In this document: piece after piece, positions 12,108 through 24,169 of the stretch | Numbering within the stretch: position 1 is the stretch's first letter | Layout: each line of letters begins with the position of its first letter | NCBI GenBank assembly: GCA_002221725.1 | Contig: NJFT01000007.1 | Span: 372,001 to 436,000 of the forward strand | DNA length: 64,000 bases | Direction of reading: 5' to 3' | From: Scedosporium boydii | Lineage: Eukaryota; Ascomycota; Sordariomycetes; Microascales; Microascaceae | The notes under the pieces: model-generated | What the model saw: the letters and a program-made list of their open reading frames with translations, nothing else | What the model was told of the DNA's origin: nothing | The model's database searches: none | Program-made: the position numbers and the translations under genes

Positions 12108-13987
12108 ATGACGTTAACTGGGGACGACGTTGCCAAGCACAACTCCGCCGAGTCGTGCTGGGTCATTGTCCACGGCAAGGCCTACGATGTCACCGAGTTC
12201 CTCCCAGGTACGAGAACACACGCGACCGCCCTTGTCCCCGACCCAAGGCTCTCGCTCTCTTGACGAAGGTCTCTATGTCCTTGGGTTTGCCCCCGGCAGG
12301 GAAAAGATTTGAGACAAAAAGAAGGGGGAAGCGGGCTCTCCAATACTACGGATGGCTAACATGGCGAAAAATCGCAGAACATCCCGGTGGTATGAAGATT
12401 ATCCTCAAATACGCTGTTAGTAACCAACCCCGAACCCCTCACCGCTTTCCCTCACCAACCCCGAACCCCTCACCGCTTTCCCTCACCATCCCCCGCCTTA
12501 CCGAAGCCTCAGCCGGACCTCGCATACTAACAACTCACGACTGGAGACAACAGGGTAAAGATGCGACGGAAGAATTCGACCCCATCCACCCTCCCGACAC
12601 TCTCGACAAGTTCCTCGACCAGTCGAAACACCTCGGCCCCGTCGACATGTCCACCGTCGAGGTGGAGGTCAAGGAGGAGACCGACGAGGAGAAGTCGAGG
12701 AAACAGATGATGGAGCTCAAGCCTTCGTTGTCGCAGTGTTACAATTTGCTTGATTTCGAGGCCGTTGCGAAGAGGGTTATGAAGAAGTCGGCGTGGGCGT
12801 ACTATTCTAGTGCTGCCGATGACGAGATTGTATGTGTCCCCCCCCCGTTCTGCCCTCGTTCTTGTCATTCTTTTTTCCTTGGCTGCAAATACTGACATTC
12901 CACCCCTTATTAGACCCTCCGAGAGAACCATGCGGCTTTCCAGAGGATATGGTTCCGGCCCAAGATCCTCGTCGATGTCGAAAAAGTCGACTTCAGCACC
13001 ACCTTCCTCGGCACCAAGGTCGACATGCCCTTCTACGTCACCGCCACGGCCCTCGGCAAGCTCGGCCACCCCGAGGGCGAAGTAGTCTTAACGCGAGCCT
13101 CCAAGAAGCACAACGTCATCCAGATGATCCCCACGCTCGCCTCGTGCGCCTTCGACGAGATCATGGACGCCACGTCGGGCGACCAGGTAACGTGGCTCCA
13201 GCTCTACGTGAACAAAGACCGCGAGATCACGAAGCGCATCGTGCAGCACGCCGAGCAGCGCGGGTGCAAGGCCCTCTTCATCACGGTCGACGCGCCGCAG
13301 CTGGGACGTCGCGAGAAGGACATGAGGGTTAAGTTCACGGACGAAGGCACCGACGTGCAGAGCGGGCAGGAGACGAACAGGGAACAAGGAGCCGCCCGAG
13401 CCATCTCGTCGTTCATTGACCCTGCGCTATCGTGGAAGGATATCCCTTGGTTCCAGAGCATCACGAAGATGCCGATCCTGCTCAAGGGCGTGCAGCGTGT
13501 CGAGGACGTCATCAAGGCCATCGAGGCGGGCGTGCAGGGTGTAGTCCTCTCGAACCACGGCGGCAGGCAGCTCGAGTTTTCTCGCTCGGCCGTCGAGGTG
13601 CTCGCCGAGACGATGCCGGTGCTGAAGCAGCTCGGGCTCGAGGACAAGATTGAGATTTACATCGACGGCGGCGTCAGGCGCGGCACGGATATCATCAAGG
13701 CGCTGTGTCTCGGCGCCAAGGGTGTCGGTATCGGCAGGCCATTCCTGTACGCTATGTCGTCGTACGGGTTCGATGGCGTCGATAGGGCCATGGCGCTTTT
13801 GAGGGACGAGTTGGAGATGAACATGCGATTGATTGGGTGCAATAGCGTGAGTGAGCTAAGCCCGTCGCTTTTAGATGTTCGGAGCTTGACGAGTCATGGG
13901 AATGGGGTGCCGACGGATGTGTTGTCAAAGGATGTTTATGATCGGTTGGTGACTCCTGCGCAGAAGGCGGTGAAGGCGAAGCTTTGA
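12108..13987 (+). CDS. CYB2: Cytochrome b2-type L-lactate dehydrogenase (b5 domain plus FMN domain)
   Basis: Four exons, 12108-12207, 12378-12415, 12554-12829 and 12914-13987, give 495 residues. Residues 1-80 are a cytochrome b5 domain with heme ligands His35 (in HPGG) and His58 (in FDPIHPPD). The FMN-dependent 2-hydroxyacid dehydrogenase domain follows, with catalytic-type residues at about Tyr236 (QLYVNKDR), Asp264 (VDAPQLG), Lys329 (ILLKGVQ), and His353 and Arg356 (SNHGGRQ). Yeast Cyb2 oxidises L-lactate to pyruvate in the mitochondrial intermembrane space and passes electrons to cytochrome c. Here the b5 fold starts almost at residue 1, and no presequence is visible. The location may therefore be cytosolic, or an upstream exon is missing. 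Intron 2 holds a perfect 31-bp tandem duplication. A related 2-hydroxyacid substrate is possible. Confidence 0.9.
12423..12484. repeat. Perfect 31-bp tandem duplication inside an intron
   Basis: Positions 12423-12453 and 12454-12484 are identical. The unit is C-rich and starts ACCAACCCCG. It lies wholly within intron 2 of the lactate dehydrogenase gene. The unit length is not a multiple of three, which fits non-coding sequence. Identity of the copies points to a recent slip. Confidence 0.9.
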
Positions 13988-15640
13988 GCTGGAGAGAGTG
14001 GAGGACATATTTTTCGTTTCTTTTCTTTTTTTCCATTTTCAATTTTGTTCCTTTTTCTTTTTCTTTTTTTTTCTTGCAGGCTTTCCTTTTTTTTCGCTTT
14101 TTCTAGATTTGAGGTAGATTTCTCAGTGTCAATATGGGCGAGGGAATTATGTCGACTGCGGTAACATATACAAGTGAATATACGGCTCTATTAGAACCCC
14201 AAACTACGGGACGAGGCAGGATGGAAATGGGAAGTTAGATTGTGGTTTGTTCATTTCTCGAGATCGAAGAGAGGGCTTTACGAAGTATCCTGCGATGGAT
14301 ATCGAGTCGACGCGTTCGCTGATCAGGCGGATGAAGGTGTTCCAAGGAATCATCGGGTGCGTACACTCGGATCTAGTTTGGGGAGATACGAGGAGAGGGT
14401 CGAATATTGGAAATGGAATCGACCAGACGGACTAGCGACGATGAAATCGACTATGGCGGTGAGAGGGCGGGGATCGGAGCCTATCAAGTAGAGATATCGT
14501 GGAAGCCAGCCAAGACGGGTGTAAACGAGGTCCTTAACACTGGACACTGGGTATCCCTAGAGCCAGGCCAGGCCAAGCCAGACCCAGCAAAGGACGACGT
14601 CATCTTGCACCGCCTGAAGCTCCCATCTTCCAGGCTCAAAAGTGCCGATTCGCCAGGTGTGCTCTGCCGGTCGAGGGGACCCCGAGAGCCTGGCAGCATC
14701 GATCGATCTGCTTGCTTGCTGCACGCACCCTGCTGTGCGGTGTTAATTGGCACACCAGACTCCATCAGTCCATCGACCTGCTTGTAAGAAGTAGTTTATC
14801 AGTCTTACTGGTCAAATGCGAGGCTTGGCTTCAGCACCGGGTCTGGGATCAAATCAATCTGATTGATCAATCTTGCGTCTCATGGACCCCTTCTGACATC
14901 ACCGGGCGCGAACGGGAAGACGAAGAAACGAAGTAACCTTGAACTCTTTTACTCTAATTCTTGCTCTGCAGCGTGCATCTGCAGCATCAACGTCTACTCC
15001 GTGCATTCTCTTGCCAGCCTCAGCCGAAACACTCGCTGACGGACCTCGTCTTGTGACCTTGAAATCCTTTTGACTCGATCCATTCAGTGAATTGATCCCC
15101 ACAACGGTGTGGCAGCCCTTTTCTTTCTCTTATCGAATTTCCGGTAGACTCTTCTTCGTTTCCTCCTTTTCTCTGTATTTTTATTTTTTTTTTTTGGTAT
15201 TTCTTCATCGCCTTACTTCTCTTCAACCTGGTTTCAGATCAGCTCCGGTTTGATGGTTGATTCAGCCTCGATTTTGTCTGGGAACATTTCAGTGTCATTT
15301 CCCCACACTTTGACCGAGGCCAAGTTCCAGACTTCCCAGACATGGATTTGACACTCCCACATTGACATTGACGATTGACGCGAACACACCCACACACAGA
15401 CAGACACTCACTCACGCAACCTGGCCGGAGAGTCTGTGTCTGTGCTACATCAGAAAAATATTTGAATATTTTCCCGTTCACCCACCGACCCCGCTGTCCT
15501 TAACTCCTCCTCTTTCTCCAGTTGCGTTGCACCAGCTCTGCGGATACTGGAGCTTCGTTTCCTCATTGCCCTGGTCGAGGCCTTGCTAGGCTCCACCACT
15601 GGCATACAAGAAGAAGAGAGAGGAAAAAAAGGAAGGAGCG

Positions 15641-15672
15641 CGAGACGAGACCGCGTCTCGAGTCTCGTCTCG
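15641..15672. repeat. 11-bp perfect inverted repeat made of GTCTC units
   Basis: The arms CGAGACGAGAC (15641-15651) and GTCTCGTCTCG (15662-15672) are perfect reverse complements around a 10-base loop. If transcribed in the leader of the gene at 16163 it would form a strong hairpin. The motif is shared with the tandem repeat about 200 bases downstream. Confidence 0.8.
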
Positions 15673-15870
15673 AAGGCTCTGTCTGCCAAACTCCACTAAA
15701 TCATCATCATATATTTCGAACAAGGCCACACCCTTTTCTATTTCCTTTCAACGACCATCAATATCCGAGGTTATTGGTATCACCACTAAACACTAGGCCT
15801 CAGGCTACACTACGCGGGCGGTGGCTTCAAAGTCAGTCACCATCCACGCGCACTATCGCGTGTGAGTCTA

Positions 15871-15930
15871 GTCTCGTCTCGTCTCGTCTCGTCTCGCCTA
15901 GTCTCGCCTCGTCTAGTGTCGCCTTGTCTA
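15871..15930. repeat. GTCTC pentanucleotide microsatellite
   Basis: Five perfect GTCTC units (15871-15895) are followed by degenerate units (GCCTA, GTCTC, GCCTC, GTCTA and so on) to about 15930. It lies about 230 bases before the ATG of the Rab-like gene. Confidence 0.85.
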
Positions 15931-16162
15931 CCCCGCCATCCTCGATTCATCCCTCAATATCAATACGTTACACTCGACCTCGCACTCATCCGATCCCGCA
16001 ACTACATCCCAGCCAACGCGTCCGGACAGCCCCGTCGACTTGATCCCCCGTCCAACATCGAAGCTCTGACGTCGAAACGTACTTGACATCACATTCACAC
16101 ACATATTCGAACAGAACCTCCACTCCTATTCTGGCCACGACACGCGGCCCGTCGACAACACC

Positions 16163-17215
16163 ATGCCGTCTCTCGAGGCCAAGATCGTCGTCCTCGGCGC
16201 TCAAGGCGTCGGGAAGACGTCTCTCGTCATGCGCTACTGCAAGGGCGAGTTCAACCCGGCTCAGACAACCTCGACCGTCGGTGCTAGTTTTATGACCAAG
16301 AGGGTGGTCGACGCCGATAGTGACACCGTCGTCCGTCTCCAGATCTGGGATACAGGTATGAATTGAAGGAGACAAATTTGACAAAAAAAAAAAAAAAAAA
16401 TGGAAGAATCCCTTGCTAACCTCCACCTTCTCTCTCCAGCTGGCCAAGAACGATTCCGCTCCATATCACGACTCTACTACCGCGGCGCCAATGCCTGCAT
16501 CCTCTGCTACTCCATAACCGACGCCCAATCCTTTGCTGAAATGGGCATTTGGCTCAGCGAACTGCGCCAGAACCTCCCGGGAGACGTCGTCCTTCACGTC
16601 GTCGGCACCAAAGCCGACATCGTCGCCCGCGACCCCTCCAAGCGCGAAGTCCCCTTCGAGCGCTGCATCGCCTACGTAGCCGAGAACCTCGCCCCCGGCC
16701 TTGGCTCCACGCCACCCCCTTCCGCCTCCGGTCTCGCGCCTTTCCTCCTCTCCGATGCAAACGCCTCGCGCCAACATAGCACCCTGACGACCCCCGGCGC
16801 TGCTGCGGGCGAGCCTCGTAGCCCGAGCTCTAAGCGCAGCTCGGGGTTCTGGGGCCAGGAAGTAGGCTGGGACGCATGCCACGAGATCAGCGCCGAGAGC
16901 GGCGAGGGCGTCGAAGAGGTGTTCCGCGTCGTCACGCGGAAGCTCGTCGAGCAGAACAAGAAGATGCAGCAGGCTTTGCTGACGGCCACCGCCCTTCCTG
17001 GTTCCCCTGGTTACGAAGCTGGTATGGATGGAGGGTACTTTGAGTCTTTGAACCCGCGCACGAGCTTTAGGGTCGGCAGGGATCGGAGGAGCTGGTTGTT
17101 CCCTCCTTCGTTTTCGCCGGTTGTTTCGGTGGAGCAGGATGGGCAGTCGAGTGAGCAGGCGCAGCAGCAGCAGATGGATGGACGTGATATGAGGGCGAGA
17201 AAGAAGTGTTGCTAA
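16163..17215 (+). CDS. Rab-like small GTPase with a long insertion before the G5 box
   Basis: Two exons, 16163-16355 and 16440-17215, give 322 residues against about 200-220 for a typical Rab. GTPase boxes are intact: GAQGVGKTS at 12-20, WDTAGQERF at 62-70, GTKAD at 120-124 (TKxD in place of NKxD) and EISAES at about 213-218 as the G5 box. Between the last two lie about 90 residues instead of about 28, with a P/S/G/A-rich insert around residues 148-205. The tail after the G domain is Q-rich and ends KKCC, a double-cysteine geranylgeranylation signal. YYRGANACILCYSITD and the TKAD box recall the Rab5/Rab22/Rab24 branch, but I cannot assign a subfamily. The intron (84 nt) contains an 18-base A run and a GCTAAC branch point. 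Confidence 0.85.
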
Positions 17216-17987
17216 AGTACGGTGGTTACTACTGGTGGAGGGTGAGCGAGGACCTCTGCCCTTGTTTCTTCGCTCGGGGTACTTTTCACCGAGATTCGGA
17301 CCCTGTCGAAGGACGACCTTGTACGAAGTACGAGAACAACTCGGTATTCGCGACGAAACGTCTTCGAATCGGAGGACAACCCTTTCTTTTCCTCTTTTGT
17401 CCGCGCAATCAACATTCCCTCTTTTCTGTTTTTCATTTTGTTTCTCTCTGTTTTCAGCATTCATCACGGCTGGGTCTACGGAACATGGGGTTTTAGGTAC
17501 ATCATCTCCTTTCTTTCGTTGTTGGTTATTCGTTCTTTGGTTCATAGGTCTGTTACGGTTTGGTTTACATGCGAACAGCGCACGGGTTTTTCAATATCAG
17601 GATTCAGGACAGTTCATTTTCATAGGCTTTTCCGCCTTTCTTTTTTTTTTTTTTTTCTCAGTCTCCATGAATGGCGCTGTCTTTTGTTGTTTCTTGTCCT
17701 TTTTGTCCCATATAGGCATTGTCATTGTTAGGGAATGGGTAATTGTCCTCTTTTTTGGTATATGCATTGTATATTACCAGCCATTTTGGAAGAAACTCCG
17801 GGAATCTCCTTTTTTGAATGAGGTGTGGCTCACGATTTTTCACCTTTCTGGGAATCTGGATGGATGGGCTGACATTTGGGGGAGTGTACTCTTAGGATGT
17901 TTAGAAATCTATGATGCCAGGTTTCATGGGAACTCATATCCTTAAACTCGATTGCAAAAGAGTTAAAGCAAAGAACCTCCGACCGAT
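17216..17987. other. Convergent 3' regions of the Rab-like gene and SLH1
   Basis: T-rich sequence with a 16-base T run (17641-17656) and one copy of the TACGAAGTA motif (17322-17330). Open frames here are short and rich in F, L and S, as T-rich UTRs give. No gene is supported. Confidence 0.6.
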
Positions 17988-20900
17988 TCAGTGCCCCTTC
18001 TTATCCGGACCATCACCGGGCTTCGGCGCCGCCGGGATCTCAACGCCCTCGATCTTATACTCAAGCCCGATATACGCATCGCTGACAACCAGCACATCAA
18101 TCTTCCTGCCCGCGTCCTCGGGCCGAAGCTTCATCGTCACCTTGGCGACCGGACCAGCCCCTCCTCCACTCGCTCTACCGCCATCGCCGTCGTTCCTACC
18201 GCCTCTACCCCTGCTACCCCTGCTACCCCTACCACCCCTAGCCCTATCACCGCCACCGCCTCTCCTTGCGCCAGAAGAAGAAGACGCTCCCGTCGATGGC
18301 CATCCCACCCTCTTCACGGCAAGGACCTCATCCTTCTCCCGATCTGCCAGCACAACGAACCACCCCTCTACTTGCGGCTTGGGATACCGCGGCGCGTGCA
18401 CCCTGCCTTCCCTATCGAGGAGGGCGTTAACCCTCTTCAATTGGATCCTCACGCCCGACGTCGTCGGCTCACCCTCAATGGAAACTTTTATGTCCGGCAG
18501 CCTCGCCACCGCTTTCGCGAAGCGGTCGTAGAACCTGTCGGGGACGGAGACCCGCGCGGCCAGTTGTCTGACGGATTTGGCGGAACCGGCTGCGATGTTC
18601 TTTAGAGTGGTTTTATCCCTGGTATCCTCCGGCACGCCGGGGAGGATGGAAGCCGGAGGATCGGCGGGCCACCGCGCCGACTTGATGCACTGCAGGAGCT
18701 GTATCATGGCGAGGCAGCTAGACAGATACCCCATCTCCGTTAGGACGTCGATAGCCGCCTGCACGATACGAATAGACTGATCGAGCACGCTCGTCTGATC
18801 ACCGACGTAATCCGTGATGGGCAGCGCAATGCGCGACATGTACGCCTGCAGGAGCAAAAACGCCTTGACGTGGGGATCCCACATGGGCAAGCCGAACGAG
18901 GTGCCCTCGAAGGGGAGGTTCCTCGACAGCTCGGCGTTGATGAGGTCTTCGTTGTGGCGCACGGGGAGCTCGTCGTACTCCGTGGCGCGCGACATCCAGG
19001 TGAGCACGTCAGAGAAGGACGCCCCCGGCTTCGCGTGCCGCGCGAGGTACCGGATCGTCTTGTGTGAGAGGTAGTAGTACGACATGATCTTGCCGAGAGG
19101 CGTGGGGTCGACGTTGCCGTTGCCTTGGACGTCGATGCAGGAAGACTTTTGCAGCTCGCCGAGGGAGGAGTCGACCATGTGGATCATGAACTCGTTGGCG
19201 AGCTTCTGCGCTTCGATCGTGTTGTGCTCTTCCGCCGAGATTTCGAGCCCGTAGTACGACGGGTTCTTGTGCAGCCTGCGGAAGAAGAAGGTCCACGTGA
19301 GGTAGTCCAGCGCGTCTTGCTTCGTGACGATGGTCTCGGCCGATATCTCGGCGCAAAGATGGTCGTCGAGAACGGTGTGCAGGGACGACTCGACGGGGAA
19401 ACCGGTATGCAGGAAGTGTTTGTAAAAGTCCTTCTTGGAATCCTGGGTAAAGATGCGTGCAACACCAGAGTTGTCAAATTGCGGTCGTCCAGCACGACCA
19501 AGCATCTGAAGGACATCGGTCAAGTCCATGTCCTTGTAACCCTCAATCTTGGCATCATAGAATTGGGTTCCCTTTACGATAACCAAGTGGGCCGGAAGGT
19601 TGACACCCCACGCGAGTGTGCTCGTGGCCACGAGGATCTGAATCTTATTGTTCAGGAAGAGCTCTTCAGAGAGTTGTCGGTCTGTCTCAACAAGACCAGC
19701 GTGATGGAGACCAATTCCGAAAGAAATGGCTTCCTTGAGAGCGTCGTCCTTGACTCTGGCCAGGTTCAATTGGAGATCATCCTCATCCATGTTGAGGAAC
19801 CTTCTAGGATTATCCTCCATCCCACAGAAGTTGACGAGATCCTTGGCAGTCAGTCGCGTCTGGCGTCGAGAAGGAACAAATACAATCACTGGTTTGTCCG
19901 GGCTGTGGTTCTTGATGGCGAGGAATGTTGGCCGGTTCATGGACTGCATCAGAGGGCAGAAGCCGCGCACTTCGGGGAAGCCATCAATATACAGCTCGAG
20001 GGGCACTGGTCGAACTGAGTGTCTAAAGTTGAACAAGCCTTCCTTGACACCAAGCCAATTTCCGAGATCAGTGGCGTTCGCGCAGGCTGTTGACATTCCC
20101 AGCAGCCGCACGGGGTTGTTGGTAGACTCGGCAATGTAATTCATGCCTGTTGACTCGTTAGCTCAAAAATGATCATCTCGGAAAAGAAAAGAACGAACGT
20201 CAATGAATGCGGAATATACTCACGAGAGACAATGATTTCAAGAATCGGGCCTCGGTCCCCAGCGAGCAAATGAATCTCATCGATAATAACCAGGCTCACT
20301 TTCCTGACATAGCCTCTCGTCTGCCAGCTACGTGAGATACCATCCCACTTCTCAGGAGTCGTAATGATAACATCAGCATCCTGGATAGTCCTCGTGTCCG
20401 GAGTGTTATCACCCGTCAACTCAACAATCTTCATCCCTAAGGGCTTGGCTAACCGGTCGCCCCAGTCCTTGACACGCTCACGAACGAGCGCCTTCATCGG
20501 GGCAATGTACACGACTTTGGAACCGGGCTTCTCCTTAAACGCCCACCACATGGCAAGCTCCGCCGCGACGGTTTTGCCACTACCGGTGGGGGAGCCGAGA
20601 AGAACGTTGGCTGGGGTATGGTAGAGGGTGTGGAAGATTTGCGTCTGCATGGGGTTGAAGAACTGGAATCTCTTGGCGTAGATTTCCTCCAGCAGAGGAT
20701 TCTTGAGCGCAGAGATGGGTAGCGGGCGCAGGTTTAGGAGATCCGTGTAAACACTTTCCGTATCGGGCCGGATCAGGTGCTGGAAGGAGACGGGCGTCAC
20801 GCTCTCGGCGCCGAGCCAGCGGTCGGAGACGGCACGGACGTAGATCTGAGTAGGGAGCGGGTCAGATAGGGGTATGGTAAAATTCAGCTCGTGCTCGTCG

Positions 20901-23900
20901 TGAAGCTTCTTCCTCGTGAGGATGAAGAATTCGTGGTGGTAGATCTCCGAAGTCTCCGAGTTCTCGACCCAGATGTAGTACGACTCGGAGGTGCCGTGGA
21001 TCTGATCGTTCCAGCTGAACCCGGGCTCGACATAGAGCTTAATTCTCAACACATCTCGGTTGAGGGGCGCAATCTCGGCCTCGATGTGGATGGTAGGGAA
21101 GTTCCTCAGCAGTTTACCAATCTTGGTCCCGGCGCCCTTGTTATGAACCAGTTCTCCCACCTCCGCCGGCTCCATATCTTTGAGGTCCTGCATCGACAAG
21201 GTGTCTTTCTGATCCAAATGCTTCAAGACTGTCTTCGGCAGATCGAACTGATGAAGCGGGTGTTGGAAGGGCCAAATCCTCTTCTCTATGGCCTTAGCCA
21301 TGGTAAGGAGTACAAGGCACTGATGACCCCATCTTCTGTTCAACGCAATCATGAACAGAGCCCTGCAGATGCGACCAGACTGCTGGGCAATGTAATTCAA
21401 ATCATTTCCGAGAGCAAAATCATCGGGCTGAACTCTGGATATGTAGGCTTGAAGTAAGATATTCGTCTTCACTTGAGGGGTGTCCGTGCCGGTCCTTGTG
21501 TCGATGGAGCAGGGTACAATATCCTCACGCGACTTTAGGTTCATCAGCTCGTTACTCTCGCTTTCTCTGAACTGTATATTGTCGAATTCACCGCTTAAGC
21601 TGATAATTTTGAGAATATCGGCCTCAGTTGACTCAGGCCGCATCATGGTATTAAAGATCTGGATGGTGCTGTGTAGGATGTAGTATTGACTTGCAATACG
21701 GCCGATATCTTTGCTTCGAAGCTCCTCGGTCCTTTCGTTGAAGATGATCATCTGAGACTGTTGCAACTCTCGAGCGGCCTGGATAGCCATGGAGCGCCGC
21801 CTTTGAGCAAGGTTTGGGTCATCTCTTCTCTCAGCCCATTCAATATTGTAGTTCTCAGGGCTTCGTTGCATCCGAACAAAAAGATACGAATAGCCGATCC
21901 ACTCTGCCGCCTCAGCGATAGTCGTGACAGTGCCGAGACTAATCTCGGCGTTCAAGTTGTCGATGAGTTTGGATGAGAATCTCGACTCGATAGGTCGTTG
22001 CTCCGTCACTGCGGTCAGGTAATGCTGGAGTCTGTCTTGTGTTGTACAAATCATACCGATACCGGTGTCCTCAAACTGGGGACGACCAGCACGTCCGAAA
22101 ATCTGGAGCACGTCAAGAATTCCCAAGTCGACAAATTTGCCATCCTGCGCGCTATACACCTGAGTTCCTTTGATGACGACTGCAGCGGCGGGCAAGTTAA
22201 CACCCCAGGCAAGGGTGGCAGTACAGCACAGAACTTTGAGGACGCCATCGCCGAATAGACGTTCCATAAGATTCCTGTCTGATCTCGCCATGCCAGCATG
22301 ATGGACACCAAGGCCTTGGGGTACCAATTCCCGGATATCCCGTGCCTTGGAACTCTTGACATCTCTCATGGCCGACTCGAACTTTGGATGGCCAGTCGGA
22401 TCAAGCAAGTCGAGGCACATGTCGTCGACGGCCTTTTGCTGGAGCATCTTGGCGGTCACGAAGGTGTCTCTCCTGGAATGAACAAAGACCATGACCTGGT
22501 GGCCCTTTTGCAGCATCTCCCTGACCTTCTCAAAGGCAACATTATCGAGGTTTTCCCTCGATTGCCTTGATCCGGCCTTACCCTTGACGCCAATGAAGTG
22601 CTGCTCTAGAGGAACTGGACGGAAGGAAGCGTCAAAGTAGAACAGACCTTGATGTTTGTTTACTCTGAGAAAGTCGGCGACATCGACGTAGTTGGGGAGT
22701 GTCGCACTGAGACCGACGATGCGGATCAGAGACTGTGTACTTTCCACCTGCCTCTGCGTGCGGGCGACGAGCGATTCGAGGACAGCACCTCGCTCGTCAT
22801 GCAACATATGTACCTCGTCGATGATTAGTAGCCTGACCTTCTGAACTAGTTCGGTATCTCCGGTTCCCTTTCGCGTGACCACGTCCCATTTCTCGGGAGT
22901 AGTGACAATAATTTGCGTCTGGACGATCTCAGGCTTGGTGAGGTGCATATCACCAGTGTACTCGCGACACTTGATTCCAAGCCAGGCTAGGCGCTTCCCT
23001 AGCTTCTCTGTGACTTCTGCAGCCAAGGCCTTCATCGGCGCTACATACACAATCTTGAAGTCTTGGAGATCGACCATAAACTCGGTTGCTAAGGGGTCCT
23101 CGGATGGGTTGGGCGTGACATATTGTCCAACGCATTGAAGAATTGTAAGCATGGCCGCGTCGGTTTTACCCTGTGTCAGTGGTTAGGAAACATAAGGAAA
23201 AGAAGGGGAAAAAAAAGAGACAGAGGAACTCACAGCACCAGTCGGAGCGCATATCAGCATGTTCTCGCTCGTCTTGTAGGCTACCGGATACACCAGACTT
23301 TGCATCCTATTTAACGTCTTGTACCCCTTGAAAGTATTCCGACATAGTCCATCCATATGGGCAATGCTAATCAGCTCCTGGCCGGGTCCTAGGGTTCCCT
23401 TGCTCGCCGCCGGGATAAAGTACTCCTCGTACTTCTCAAACTCGAGTCTCTCGCTACCAGGCGGGAGTCCGTACTTCTTCCCCGTGTAGCTCAGCATGCT
23501 TCTACCCACATTGTGGGTTTTGTACACATGCGGATACACTGGTTCCCTGGCTTGCGCCGCCGCAAGACCTCTCGTCTTGTGCTCGAAATCCTGGCGGCGC
23601 AAGGCCTCCTCTCTCTCCGCTCTGGACAGTAGCCTGTTCCTCGTCTGAGTCCTAGAAGACGGGGCCGATGCAGCTGCAGCGGTGATGATCTCCGATTTGT
23701 GAGCGAGCAGCTCAATAATCAAGTCAAAGTCGTCGAAACCGATGAGGTCGGCAAGATTAGACTGCAACTCCTCCTCCGACCGCCCGGAGTTTAGTAGATC
23801 CAAGATTTGCGTCTGGAACACATCCGTCGCCAGCCCATTCTTTGACGCGATGGGCGAGCACTGAGCCGAAAGCCACTCGAGGCCGTAGGGAGCCGACGAA

Positions 23901-24169
23901 GATGCTCCGATTCCGTTGGCGTGTTCCCCATCTAGCTCGTCGCTCGAGTAATATCCTAACTCATCCTCATCCTCGGAAATGAAATCCCATACGTCCTGAC
24001 CCTGCTCGTTCGACGAGGACCCTTCGACATCACTGCTAACGAGGTCATCTTCCTCGCCCGGCGTTTCTGGTGCTGGAAGGTTGAGCTTTGCGAGGGCTGC
24101 CTTCATGGCAGAATACCTCTCTCTCCATTGTGCTTCCGCCTCTGATAATTGTGGTGTTGCGGGTGCCAT
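17988..24169 (-). CDS. SLH1: Slh1/ASCC3-type Ski2-like RNA helicase (ribosome quality control)
   Basis: Three exons read from 24169: 23234-24169, 20224-23170 and 17988-20146, giving 2013 residues. It has two helicase cassettes, each followed by a Sec63-type module. Cassette 1 has CAPTGAGKT at about 307-315 (split by intron 1), DEVH at about 430 and SATLPNY at about 467. Cassette 2 has GSPTGSGKT at about 1171 and DEIH at about 1276. The N-terminal part and GVKGKAGSRQSREN match Slh1/ASCC3 rather than the spliceosomal paralogue Brr2. In yeast Slh1 is the motor of the RQT complex that splits collided ribosomes; the human homologue is ASCC3. Unusual: a G/R-rich RGG stretch at about residues 1920-1959 sits inside the last Sec63 module. 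Introns 23171-23233 and 20147-20223 have consensus ends. It is convergent with the Rab-like gene. Confidence 0.93.

Larger units (their letters stand above)
13988..16162. other. Intergenic stretch and long leader of the Rab-like gene
   Basis: T/C-rich 3' sequence of the lactate dehydrogenase gene is followed by about 2 kb without a credible frame. The last ~700 bases (from about 15450) are pyrimidine-rich and contain GTCTC repeats and a GC-rich hairpin. They are probably promoter and 5' UTR of the GTPase gene at 16163. Confidence 0.55.

Noticed and set aside
12155..12895. 246-codon frame over the 5' part of the lactate dehydrogenase gene
   Set aside because: It reads through introns 1 and 2 in another phase; only its later part is the real exon 3.
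16466..17545. 359-codon frame antisense to the Rab-like gene
   Set aside because: It is the reverse shadow of GC-rich coding sequence, R/G/A-biased and without domain character.
19125..20018. 297-codon plus-strand frame inside SLH1
   Set aside because: Antisense shadow of the helicase gene.
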